A stretch of 43,633 bases of DNA. It comes from Acidobacteriota bacterium. Lineage in GTDB: Bacteria; Acidobacteriota; Vicinamibacteria; Fen-336. The notes beneath the pieces are model-generated. The model saw only the letters and a program-made list of their open reading frames with translations. It ran no database searches and had not been told where the DNA came from. Location: positions 1 through 43,633 of the forward strand of contig JAJDNV010000023.1 in NCBI GenBank assembly GCA_022340545.1, read 5' to 3'. This document shows, one piece after another, positions 15,501 to 22,818 of this stretch. The translations under genes were made by a program, and so were the position numbers. The stretch's first letter is position 1, and the number at the start of each line of letters is the position of its first letter.

Positions 15501-16448
15501 TCACCCCGGGCGGGAGGCAGGCGGCGTGGTCAGCCGTGCGCTGAACGGAAGCGCACATGCTGCAGTCACCACGCAGAGCGCGGTGTAGAAGGCGCTCGGG
15601 ACAGCGCCCGCCTCTCCGAGGTGGGCCAGGGCGAGGACCGCGCCCAGGCCCGCATTCTGCATGCCGACCTCGATCACGAGCGTTCGGCGCTGGACGGGCG
15701 GCCAGCGCAGGGCGGTGCCGGCCAGGAAGGCCAGGCCGTAGGCGCCAAGGTTGAGGCCGAGCATGGCGAGCGCGAGCTGCGGCCCCAGCGTCGCCAGGCG
15801 GTCCCGGTTGGTCGCCACCACCACGAGGATGATCAGGACGATGGCAACGGAGGCAATGAGGGTAGCCGCGCGATCCCACCGACGCGACAGCTCGCGTCGC
15901 CATGAGCGGAGGGCGATGCCGGTGGCCACCGGCAGAACGACCATCCACGTCGCATTCCAGGCCATGGCCCCGACGGGAACGTCGATGCGCGTGTCGGCCA
16001 GCAACGGGAGCCAGACCGCGATCACGAGCGGCGACAACAGCGTGGCGAGCGTCGTCATGGTGACGGAGAGGATCAGGTCCCCCCGCAGGAGGACAGTCAT
16101 CACGTTCGAGGCCATGGCCCCGGGCATGCAGCCCACGAGCACGATGCCCGTTCGGACTTGCGGGTCGTCGAAGAGGAGAGAGATGGCCCCGGCGGTGAGT
16201 GGCATGATCGTGTACTGCCCGGCGAGCCCCGACAGGGGCCTCAAGGGAGCTTGCGCGAATGTCCTCACCTGCTCGGGGCGCACCAGCGTGCCCACCGCGA
16301 GCATGGTGAGAGCGAAGGCCGGCTGGAGGGCCGGCCTCATCCAGAGAACGGACCCGGGCGCCAGGAAGGCGACGGCCCCCCCGACCAGAACGGCGATCAG
16401 GACCAGCACGGCGCGATCACGATCGGCGCGAGGCGCGACCCGCGGCAA
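15501..16448 (-). CDS. Bile acid:sodium symporter (BASS) family transporter
   Basis: A 315-residue membrane protein with nine to ten helices. Family marks are FALTMLAVGTLVRPEQV, VGCMPGAMASNVMTVLLRGDLILSVTMTTLATLLSPLV (the crossover helix with the first sodium site) and LVIEVGMQNAGLGAVLALAHLG (the second crossover helix, with the EVGMQNA signature). BASS proteins move bile acids, pyruvate, pantothenate or other organic acids with sodium; the substrate here is unknown. The frame opens with a TTG at 16448 preceded by GGAG only 3 nt away, so the true start may be a little further in, for example at the GTG of AVLVLIAVL. It lies 57 bp downstream of PIN-PhoH on the same strand and may be co-transcribed, though no shared role is evident. 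Confidence 0.85.
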   Translation of the reverse strand: MPRVAPRADRDRAVLVLIAVLVGGAVAFLAPGSVLWMRPALQPAFALTMLAVGTLVRPEQVRTFAQAPLRPLSGLAGQYTIMPLTAGAISLLFDDPQVRTGIVLVGCMPGAMASNVMTVLLRGDLILSVTMTTLATLLSPLVIAVWLPLLADTRIDVPVGAMAWNATWMVVLPVATGIALRSWRRELSRRWDRAATLIASVAIVLIILVVVATNRDRLATLGPQLALAMLGLNLGAYGLAFLAGTALRWPPVQRRTLVIEVGMQNAGLGAVLALAHLGEAGAVPSAFYTALCVVTAACALPFSARLTTPPASRPG

Positions 16449-16505
16449 CGACTCCAGGAAGGCACGAGGGCATTGTAGTGCCTTGCGCGCCCGCGAGCCG
16501 GTTGG

Positions 16506-17834
16506 CTAGAGCAGCGTGCTCGCCAGCTCGGCGAGCGGGCTTCGCTCGCCCTTCACCAGGTTGACGTGGGCGAACAGGTCCTGGTCCTTCATCCGATCGA
16601 TCAGGACGGTGAGCCCGTTCGACTGGCTGTCGAGGTACGGCGTGTCAATCTGGTGGATGTCCCCGGTGAAGACCACCTTCGATCCCTCTCCGGCCCGGGT
16701 GATGATCGTCTTCACCTCGTGAGGGGTCAGGTTCTGGGCCTCGTCCACGATGAAGAAGACGTGGTCGAGCGAGCGGCCGCGGATGTAGGCCAGGGGCGCA
16801 ATGCAGATCTTCTCGTGCTCGATCATCTCCGCGAGCGCCTTGTGCTCCCGGCTCTCCCGGGAGAAGCGATGGCGGATCACCGAGAAGTTGTCCCACAGGG
16901 GTTGCATGTAGGGGTCGAGCTTGCTCTTGATGTCGCCGGGGAGGAAGCCGATGTCGCGGTTTCCCATCGGAACGACGGGGCGGGCGAGGTAGATCTGGTG
17001 GTAGCTCCGCCGCTGCTCGAGGGCGGCGGCCAGGGCCAGGAGGGTCTTCCCGGTGCCCGCACGGCCGGTCAAGGTGATGAGCTGGACCTCGGGGCGCGTC
17101 AGCGCGTCGAGGGCAAAGATCTGCTCGGCGTTGCGCGGATCGACGCCGTACGCCGGGCGCTTGACGACCCGCTCGAGGGCCCCCAGGCCCCGGTTGTGGT
17201 GGGCGAGCGCGCTCAGGCTGCCGTTCTTCATGACGAGGTACTGGTTCGGGTGGAGCCGGGGCGCTGGACCGCCGAACGGCACCTCGGTCACGGGGAGGGT
17301 GTGGGGTTCCTGGTGCAGGCGGGCGATGGTATCGCTGGGAAGGCCCTCGAAGCAGACCGTCCCGGTGTAGAGCCGATCCACGTGCTCAACCTTGCCCGTG
17401 GTGTAGTCCTCGGCGACCAGGCCGAGTGACTTGGCCTTCATGCGAAGGTTGACGTCCTTGCTGACGAGGATCACCGGGCGTTCGGGATGCCGGGCCCGAA
17501 GCTCCTCCGCGAGCGCCAGGATCCGATGGTCGGGCTTGTTCCGGGAGAAGACCTGGTCTACCCGGGAGGACTCCGGCTCCCCCACCTCGATGAAGAGACG
17601 GCCCCGGCCGGGGCCCAGAGGCAGCCCGTCGCTCAGCGAGCCGTCCCCGGCGAGGTGATCGAGCTCACGAACGAACTCGCGGGCCTCGAAGTTGATCAGG
17701 TCATTACCGCGCTTGAAGCGGTCGAGCTCCTCCAGCACGACGATGGAGAGCGCGACGTCGTGCTCCTGGAAGTTGTAGATGCAGGTGTGGTCGAAGAGGA
17801 CCACGTTGGTGTCGACCACGAAGAGCTTCTTCAT
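16506..17834 (-). CDS. PIN domain-PhoH family ATPase (PhoH2/YlaK type)
   Basis: A 442-residue cytoplasmic protein. Residues 1-150 form a PIN ribonuclease domain: KKLFVVDTNVVLFD (Asp8), VVLEELDRFKRG (Glu), and VILVSKDVNLRMKAKSLG (Asp). Residues about 220-442 form the PhoH NTPase: LITLTGRAGTGKTLLALAAAL (Walker A), VFFIVDEAQNLTPHEVKTI (Walker B) and GEGSKVVFTGD (sensor). Mycobacterial PhoH2 with this layout is a sequence-specific RNA helicase and RNase; B. subtilis YlaK is similar. I chose ATG 17834 because the PIN core begins there; an in-frame ATG at 17858 adds eight residues. There is no small antitoxin gene before it, unlike mycobacterial phoAT-phoH2. A promoter candidate lies at 17980-18008. 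Confidence 0.9.
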   Translation of the reverse strand: MKKLFVVDTNVVLFDHTCIYNFQEHDVALSIVVLEELDRFKRGNDLINFEAREFVRELDHLAGDGSLSDGLPLGPGRGRLFIEVGEPESSRVDQVFSRNKPDHRILALAEELRARHPERPVILVSKDVNLRMKAKSLGLVAEDYTTGKVEHVDRLYTGTVCFEGLPSDTIARLHQEPHTLPVTEVPFGGPAPRLHPNQYLVMKNGSLSALAHHNRGLGALERVVKRPAYGVDPRNAEQIFALDALTRPEVQLITLTGRAGTGKTLLALAAALEQRRSYHQIYLARPVVPMGNRDIGFLPGDIKSKLDPYMQPLWDNFSVIRHRFSRESREHKALAEMIEHEKICIAPLAYIRGRSLDHVFFIVDEAQNLTPHEVKTIITRAGEGSKVVFTGDIHQIDTPYLDSQSNGLTVLIDRMKDQDLFAHVNLVKGERSPLAELASTLL

Positions 17835-17979
17835 TCTTCCTCGTTGACTCTCGCCCAATCGGGGATACGGACGCGCGAATCCCGGCCCGAGGGTCGGGAC
17901 GCACGACCAGAGAAGAGAGAGGAGGGGAAGGACGCGAGTGAACCGATCTTGGCCCGGGTGACTCGCTCAAGACACCCCT

Positions 17980-18008
17980 AGTGTAGGTTCTCAGCCCCAG
18001 GGTCGCAA
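17980..18008 (-). promoter_or_regulatory. Candidate phoH promoter in a 326-bp gene-free stretch
   Basis: TTGCGA (18008-18003) and TACACT (17985-17980) on the minus strand are spaced by 17 nt, each matching consensus at four of six positions. This would leave a leader of about 140 nt before the PIN-PhoH start. The gene-free stretch 17835-18160 between the divergent phoH and phosphoesterase genes otherwise holds an AT-rich patch (about 18008-18045) and a purine-rich tract (17908-17930); I see no RNA gene or repeat in it. Confidence 0.4.
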
Positions 18009-18160
18009 GTATGCTTTGTTGCTTATTTTCTGGTTGGATACAGGGGTGACGTCAGCACGACCTGGAAGCCCAAGCCCTGTGGCAGGACTCACTTGCCGGG
18101 ATCGGGCGCGGCCGGGCAGATCGCCTTGACCCGCGCCAGGCCCGGGAGCACAGTCGGGAC

Positions 18161-18820
18161 GTGCGGATCGTCTGCCTCTCCGACACCCACGGTCACCACG
18201 CCGCACTCGATGTCCCCGAGGGCGAGGTCCTCGTCCACGCCGGGGATGCGACGCTCGGGGGCACGGCCAAGGAGGTGACGGCGTTTGCGTCATGGTTCCG
18301 CGCCCTGCCTCACCCGCACAAACTCTTCGTCGCCGGAAACCACGACCGGCTCTTCGAGGACAGACCCGGAGAGGCCCGCCGTCTTCTCGGTGACGGGATC
18401 GTCTACTTGCAGGACACCGGCACGACGATCGAGGGGAAGCGCTTCTGGGGCAGCCCCTGGCAGCCCTGGTTCCTCGACTACGCCTTCAACCTCCGCCGGG
18501 GGAAGGCCCTGCAGGCGAAGTGGGATCTGATTCCCGAGGAGACGGACGTCCTCATCACTCACGGCCCGCCTCGGGGACTCCGGGACCGCGTCGAGGGGCC
18601 GGTCGCCCAGCTTCTCGGCCGGGTGCTCGGGCAGGGCCCCCACGCCGGCTGCGACGACCTGCGGGAGGCCGTCGCTCGGCGGCGCCCCATCCTCCACGTC
18701 TTCGGACACATCCACGAGGGCTACGGCCGCGAGACGATCGACGGCACCGCCTTCGTGAATGCCTCCGTCGTGGACGCCCGTTACCGTCCGGTGAACGCCC
18801 CGGTCGTCGTCGAGCTCTGA
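18161..18820 (+). CDS. Calcineurin-like metallophosphoesterase (MPPED-like)
   Basis: A 219-residue protein with the complete dinuclear metal site: MRIVCLSDTHGHH (Asp8, His10), VLVHAGDAT (Asp), FVAGNHDRLF (Asn, His), VLITHGPP (His) and HVFGHIHEGYG (His-x-His). The short length and the sequence KRFWGSPWQPWF match the MPPED1/2 (239FB-like) group of phosphoesterases, which hydrolyse phosphodiesters; bacterial members have no settled role. The start is a GTG directly before the conserved first strand. No clear Shine-Dalgarno site is seen, only GGGAG 25 nt upstream. The gene is divergent from phoH and convergent with the nucleotide-carrier-like gene. Confidence 0.85.
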   Translation: MRIVCLSDTHGHHAALDVPEGEVLVHAGDATLGGTAKEVTAFASWFRALPHPHKLFVAGNHDRLFEDRPGEARRLLGDGIVYLQDTGTTIEGKRFWGSPWQPWFLDYAFNLRRGKALQAKWDLIPEETDVLITHGPPRGLRDRVEGPVAQLLGRVLGQGPHAGCDDLREAVARRRPILHVFGHIHEGYGRETIDGTAFVNASVVDARYRPVNAPVVVEL

Positions 18821-18843
18821 GGACGCGGGCCCTTCCTCCGGTC

Positions 18844-18879
18844 GCGAGCAGCCCGGCCTGCTGCAGTCGGGCTACTCGC
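18844..18879. terminator. Hairpin between two convergent genes
   Basis: Arms 18844-18855 and 18868-18879 pair at 11 of 12 positions around a 12-nt loop. It lies between the stop of the phosphoesterase gene and the stop of the convergent carrier gene and even includes the latter's stop codon. There is no T-tract, so a bidirectional terminator is plausible but not typical. Confidence 0.4.
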
Positions 18880-21076
18880 CGTCGGATTCCTGTCCCTCGC
18901 CCTCACCTTCGCCCCGTCCCCAGGGTGGCCGTTCGAGACGGAGATTGACCGACGAGGCGCGCAGGTCCGCCGCGACCTGCGCCGCCGGCCGCGGGATCGC
19001 CTTCGACGGCGCCTCTCCTCCGCAGCGCTCCCGAAGCGGGAGAAAGACCTCGTCGGGGAGCACGGTGTCGAGATACTCGAGCGCGGTGCCGCGCAGCACG
19101 CGATCGCGACCGCGCAGCGCCGCCCAGGCAATCCGGAGAGGCTCGGGTTCGATGGCGAGAGACAGCAACGTGAAGGTGTGCGCCAGCTGGCGCTCACCCC
19201 GGGTCGGCCGCTCGAACTCGCTCCGGACTCTCTCGAACACCTCGTCGCGGGGCACGCTGATCTCGGCGTTTTGCTCGTGAAGAGCGGCCAGGGCGGCGGC
19301 CGCCGCGGCCCGGACCCCGAAGCCGGGATCATCGAGGGCGGCCTGCAGCCCGCTCGCGCAGCGTGAACTGGGACAGGCTTTCAGCACCCGGGGAATCCGG
19401 CGCCGGACCACGGGGTCCATCCGTCGGTCCAGAAGAGCATCGACGAGCTGGCCCGTCACCCGAGGAGCCACCCGGCGGAGGGCGCGCACGACCTCGGGAT
19501 ACAGCTCGTCTCTCGAGAGGAGCGGGATCAGACCCGAGACCAGCAGCGGGCCGGGCTCGGGATTCGCTTGCAGCACCTGCTGCACGCGCGTCCGGCGCGC
19601 GGAGCGCAGGGCCTCCAGATCTTCCATGAGGGGGTCCGCGGGAGGTTGCGGAACCGACGGACCGGCTCGTGAAGGGTCCGCGGCCGCCCCCGGCACCTTG
19701 CTCGGAGGCGCGTCGTCCGGTGCGGGTCCAGCCCCGCGCAGCGCCTCGATCTGGCTGAGCAGCGCGCCCCGCTCGATGACCCCGGTGTGGGCCAGCGTCA
19801 GCTCCGTCGTGCGGTCGTGAACGTCCGAGGAGTCGAGCCGCACCCGCCCGGCCAGGAGGCTCTGCTCGAGCGCCCGGACGTAGCCGAGGTGAAGCCGGCG
19901 CGAGAGGACGAGGCCGACGAGGGAGACGCCCGCGGCCAGGGCGAAGAGCGGCGGCTCCGCTCCAGCCGGGGCCAGTGCCAGCACCGCCGCCACGACTGCG
20001 CCCCCCACAAGGGTCCCCGCCTTGTCGACGGCGACGTCCACCACCGCCTTGACGCGTCGCTTCTCAGCCTCCGGCAGCGGGGTGTAGAGCAGCTCGTACC
20101 CGGATCGGAAGAGGGAGTTCGTCAGCGTCTCGTGGGCGCCCCGGGCCAGGGTGGCGGTTCCGAAGCGGGGCACCGCGGCACCGAGGAGGCCGGACACGAC
20201 GTCGACGGCCGGTCGGAGGGCCACGGCGCCGGCGAGGCCGAGGTGGTTCAGGGCCGGCCGGGCCAGCGTCCACTGGAAGAGCAGGCTCACCAGGCTCAGC
20301 CCGGTGTGGAACAGCGCGAAGACCAGCATCATCTGGCCCGCATCCACGAAGAGCTCCACGGTCTTCGCCTTGAAGAGGAAGTCGAACAGGGCGTCGCTCA
20401 CCGCGCCCAGCAACACGACCAGAGCCAGGGTGCGCAGGTACGGCTCGCGCGCGAGCAGGGGCAGGGACAGGGCCGGGGTCCTCTCCGCGGTGGCGGTCCC
20501 GACCGGGGCGGGTCCGCGGGCACGGAGGAGCGCCGCCGAGGCCAGGCCGTGGAGCGCGCTCAAAAGCAACAGCGTGGTGGGGACCGACAGCGCCCGCGAG
20601 GCCAGGAGGGCCAGCAGGCCCCCCGCCACTCCCCCCGCCGCTGCTCCCGCCGCGATGCGGCCGACCACCTGGCGCGCGGTGAAGGGGTCGAAGCGCTCGT
20701 TCACCAGGGACCAGAAGCCGGACACGAGCGCCCCGCCGAAGGTGGCGACGTGGAGGTAGACGACCACCGCCGCGATCTGCGGGGCGAACAGGCTGGCAAC
20801 CCACTCGACGACGAAGAGGAGGGCGGAGGCGGCCGCCGCGACCGGCACCACTCGGAACGGCGAGCGGCGGGCGAGGGCAACGGACATCACCTCGGCGCCG
20901 GCGAGGGCCAGCACCGCCGATGCCATCATCATCAGCGGCAGGGACTCGATGCGCAGCTCGGAGAGGAAGAAGGCGTCGCGGGTCGTGCGCCCGGCCACCT
21001 GCTGGGCGATCAGCAGGCCGGCGGCGACCGTCGCGGCCGCGACCGCCTTGCGGTCGTCCCTCTCGAAAGAGTCCAT
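18872..21076 (-). CDS. ATP/ADP-carrier-like membrane protein with C-terminal HEAT-like domain
   Basis: A 734-residue protein. Residues 1-420 hold about eleven or twelve transmembrane helices and look like the Npt1/AAA-type nucleotide carrier or MFS fold: RTTRDAFFLSELRIESLPLMMMAS, FGGALVSGFWSLVNERFDPFTARQ, DALFDFLFKAKTVE and SLFRSGYELLYTPLPEAEKRRVKAVVDVAVDKAG. The last motif is common to Npt-like carriers in free-living bacteria. Residues about 510-700 are soluble and helical, with HEAT-like repeats (VVRALRRVAPRVTGQLVDALLD, VRRRIPRVLKACPSS, VRAAAAAALAALHEQ) and a late GTALEYLDTVLPDEVF. The substrate is unknown; ATP/ADP exchange fits parasites but is unlikely in this genome. A Gly-Glu tail closes the chain. 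It is the last gene of a five-gene minus-strand run. An AGGA site precedes the ATG. Confidence 0.7.
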   Translation of the reverse strand: MDSFERDDRKAVAAATVAAGLLIAQQVAGRTTRDAFFLSELRIESLPLMMMASAVLALAGAEVMSVALARRSPFRVVPVAAAASALLFVVEWVASLFAPQIAAVVVYLHVATFGGALVSGFWSLVNERFDPFTARQVVGRIAAGAAAGGVAGGLLALLASRALSVPTTLLLLSALHGLASAALLRARGPAPVGTATAERTPALSLPLLAREPYLRTLALVVLLGAVSDALFDFLFKAKTVELFVDAGQMMLVFALFHTGLSLVSLLFQWTLARPALNHLGLAGAVALRPAVDVVSGLLGAAVPRFGTATLARGAHETLTNSLFRSGYELLYTPLPEAEKRRVKAVVDVAVDKAGTLVGGAVVAAVLALAPAGAEPPLFALAAGVSLVGLVLSRRLHLGYVRALEQSLLAGRVRLDSSDVHDRTTELTLAHTGVIERGALLSQIEALRGAGPAPDDAPPSKVPGAAADPSRAGPSVPQPPADPLMEDLEALRSARRTRVQQVLQANPEPGPLLVSGLIPLLSRDELYPEVVRALRRVAPRVTGQLVDALLDRRMDPVVRRRIPRVLKACPSSRCASGLQAALDDPGFGVRAAAAAALAALHEQNAEISVPRDEVFERVRSEFERPTRGERQLAHTFTLLSLAIEPEPLRIAWAALRGRDRVLRGTALEYLDTVLPDEVFLPLRERCGGEAPSKAIPRPAAQVAADLRASSVNLRLERPPWGRGEGEGEGQESDGE

Positions 21077-21128
21077 GTAATCCTGACGCCTCGGGATCGT
21101 GCGAAGCGGCGAGTGTACTACGCCCTGT

Positions 21129-22175
21129 TCAAGGCCTCAGCACGACCTTCGTGCACCCGTCCTGCCGGGCGTCGAACAGCGCATACCCCCGGGGGCCGTC
21201 CTCGAGGGGCAGCCGGTGAGAGATCACCGAGCGCCACGGGTGGCGACAGTCCCGGACCACCGGCAGGAGCTGTTCCATGTAGTGGCGGGCCGGGCAGCGA
21301 CCGCTTCGATAGGTCAGGTTCTTGTCGTAGGCCTCGACCGGAGCGAAGGCGAACTGCTCCTCGGTGTGAACGCCCACCGAGGCGACGACTCCCCCAGGTC
21401 GCACCAGGTCCACGGCCAGGCGCGTGGCGGCCGGACTTCCGACGACCTCGAGAACGGCGTCGGCTCCTCGGCCCTCAGTCACCTCGCGGATTGCGTCGAG
21501 AGGCGCACTGTTCTCGCGGTTCACCGCCACCGCCCCGAAGGCCTGCGCCAGCTGCAGGCGCTCGCGGACCGAGTCGATGGCGAAGACCTGCTCCGCCCCC
21601 CGACGACGGGCGGCCAGGACCGCCATGAGCCCCACCGGGCCGCATCCGACGACGGCGTAGACCCCGGAGGCGTCGACCCCGGCCAGATCCGCGCAGAACT
21701 CACCGGTGGACAACACGTCCCCGAGCAGCAGCCCGTCCTCGTCCGAGACGTCCTCGGGAAGCACCACGAGGGTCGTGTCCGCCAACGGCACCCTCACCCT
21801 CTCGGCCTGGGTTCCCTGAAGTCCTTCTCCTCCCTCGACCCACCCGAAGAGCTGACCCTCGATGCAACGACAGGTCAGGCCCCGCGCGCAGTAGAAGCAG
21901 CGCCCACAGCTGGTCGTGAAGGGGCTCGCGACGCGATCCCCCGGCTTCAGCGTCGTCAGGCTGCGGCCGATCTCCACGACCTCACCCACGAGCTCGTGGC
22001 CGAGCGTGGTGCCGACGTCGATCCCCTTCTCGCGCTCGTGATAGACGTGGAGGTCCGATCCGCACACCGCGGTCAGCCGCACCTCGACGATGGCGTCGAA
22101 GGGAGCGACGATCTCGGGCTCCGCCACCGACTCGAGTCGGACGCTCCTCCGCCCGGCGAAGGTGAGGGCCTTCAC
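21129..22175 (-). CDS. Zinc-dependent alcohol dehydrogenase (MDR superfamily)
   Basis: A 348-residue medium-chain dehydrogenase. The catalytic zinc site is ICGSD-like: LTAVCGSDLHVYH (Cys, with Ser-Asp), LGHELVGEV (His-Glu). The structural zinc loop is SCGRCFYCARGLTCRC, with all four Cys. The NAD(P) fold is VVGCGPVGLMAVLAARRRGA with Asp in FAIDSVRERL, which favours NAD. Substrate is unknown; similar proteins oxidise threonine, sorbitol or formaldehyde-glutathione adducts. The GTG at 22175 follows GAGGAG with a 6-nt spacer and starts VKALTFAGRRSVRLESV. Directly upstream lies a diverged 38-bp duplicate of this gene start, whose mini-frame stops inside the GTG (GTGA). It lies between the caspase-like gene and the carrier-like gene. 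Confidence 0.9.
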   Translation of the reverse strand: MKALTFAGRRSVRLESVAEPEIVAPFDAIVEVRLTAVCGSDLHVYHEREKGIDVGTTLGHELVGEVVEIGRSLTTLKPGDRVASPFTTSCGRCFYCARGLTCRCIEGQLFGWVEGGEGLQGTQAERVRVPLADTTLVVLPEDVSDEDGLLLGDVLSTGEFCADLAGVDASGVYAVVGCGPVGLMAVLAARRRGAEQVFAIDSVRERLQLAQAFGAVAVNRENSAPLDAIREVTEGRGADAVLEVVGSPAATRLAVDLVRPGGVVASVGVHTEEQFAFAPVEAYDKNLTYRSGRCPARHYMEQLLPVVRDCRHPWRSVISHRLPLEDGPRGYALFDARQDGCTKVVLRP

Positions 22176-22213
22176 CGGACACTCCTCAGACCGGTGAAGG
22201 TGAAAGCCCTCAC
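22138..22213 (-). repeat. Tandem 38-bp duplication of the dehydrogenase gene start
   Basis: Two adjacent 38-bp units (22213-22176 and 22175-22138) match at about 31 positions. The downstream unit encodes the real N-terminus VKALTFAGRRSVR; the upstream unit encodes VRAFTFTGLRSVR and then hits TGA. The upstream GTG overlaps the stop of the caspase-like gene (GTGA), and its own TGA overlaps the real GTG (GTGA). The result is a 13-codon mini-ORF (22213-22172) linking the two genes. The peptide sequence is better conserved than the DNA at wobble positions, so it may be translated. Confidence 0.75.
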
Positions 22214-22788
22214 AGGTACACCATCCGGAAGCCCAGCTGGCCGGAGAGGGCGCGCGTGTTCGCCCGGATGCTGCTCTCCGCCGTCTCCAGGCCATGGCGC
22301 GTCGTCGAGAACTTCTGCAGCTCGTTGATGGCGATGAGGTCGAGGGCCGTCGATTTCATCCAATCGGCGTCCGTCGTGTAACCACACACCGCCTTGACCC
22401 CCGACTTCCGGAGGAAGGCCTTGATCGGCCGCACGTTGCCCTGCAGGACGGAGCAGGCCCCGAAGTACACGACCCGCTGTCGCGGCCTCAAGGCGATGAT
22501 GTCCCCCAGCTCCTCGAGGGAAACCGTCGTGCGGCTGTCGATGATCAGCTCTCCCGGCCGTCCGTGGAAGGCCAGGTAGAGGATCTCGTACTCCGCGTAG
22601 CCCTTCTGCTGCCACTTCTCGACCAGGTACTCCATCTCGGCCCGGGTGGAGCAGTCACGGTAGATGTACTTGACGTCGGCGTTGATCCGGAGGAGCTCCA
22701 GCACGGGCTTGACCGTGGCGGTCCGGCTGAGCTTCTCCTCCCAGTTTCCCTCGATGCAGAAGACGCGCTTGGGATAGATTCGGCCCAT
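22210..22788 (-). CDS. Caspase/CHAT-fold-like protein of unknown function
   Basis: A 192-residue soluble protein. The core fits the caspase-haemoglobinase fold: strand plus His-Gly in YEILYLAFHGRPGELII (His75), strand plus Cys in RVVYFGACSVLQGN (Cys112), and a later VKAVCGYTTDADWMKS. His and Cys lie 37 residues apart, at the ends of adjacent strands as in caspases and CHAT proteases. The N-terminus RVFCIEGNWEEKLS and TRAEMEYLVEKWQQKGY recall a domain of unknown function (possibly DUF6642; from memory, not checked). No signal peptide or repeat domain is present. It follows a GT39 gene by 30 bp and is coupled by overlapping codons to the dehydrogenase. GAGGAGA precedes the ATG. Protease activity and targets are inference. 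Confidence 0.6.
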   Translation of the reverse strand: MGRIYPKRVFCIEGNWEEKLSRTATVKPVLELLRINADVKYIYRDCSTRAEMEYLVEKWQQKGYAEYEILYLAFHGRPGELIIDSRTTVSLEELGDIIALRPRQRVVYFGACSVLQGNVRPIKAFLRKSGVKAVCGYTTDADWMKSTALDLIAINELQKFSTTRHGLETAESSIRANTRALSGQLGFRMVYL

Positions 22789-22818
22789 CGTCCGAGTCTC
22801 CTCTGCTGCCAGGATCCG

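Noticed and set aside
16506-17834. PIN-PhoH as part of a toxin-antitoxin module
   Set aside because: No small antitoxin-like frame precedes it; the upstream 326 bp look non-coding.
17835-18160. tRNA or small RNA gene
   Set aside because: No cloverleaf or CCA-type end could be folded by eye; only promoter-like elements are visible.
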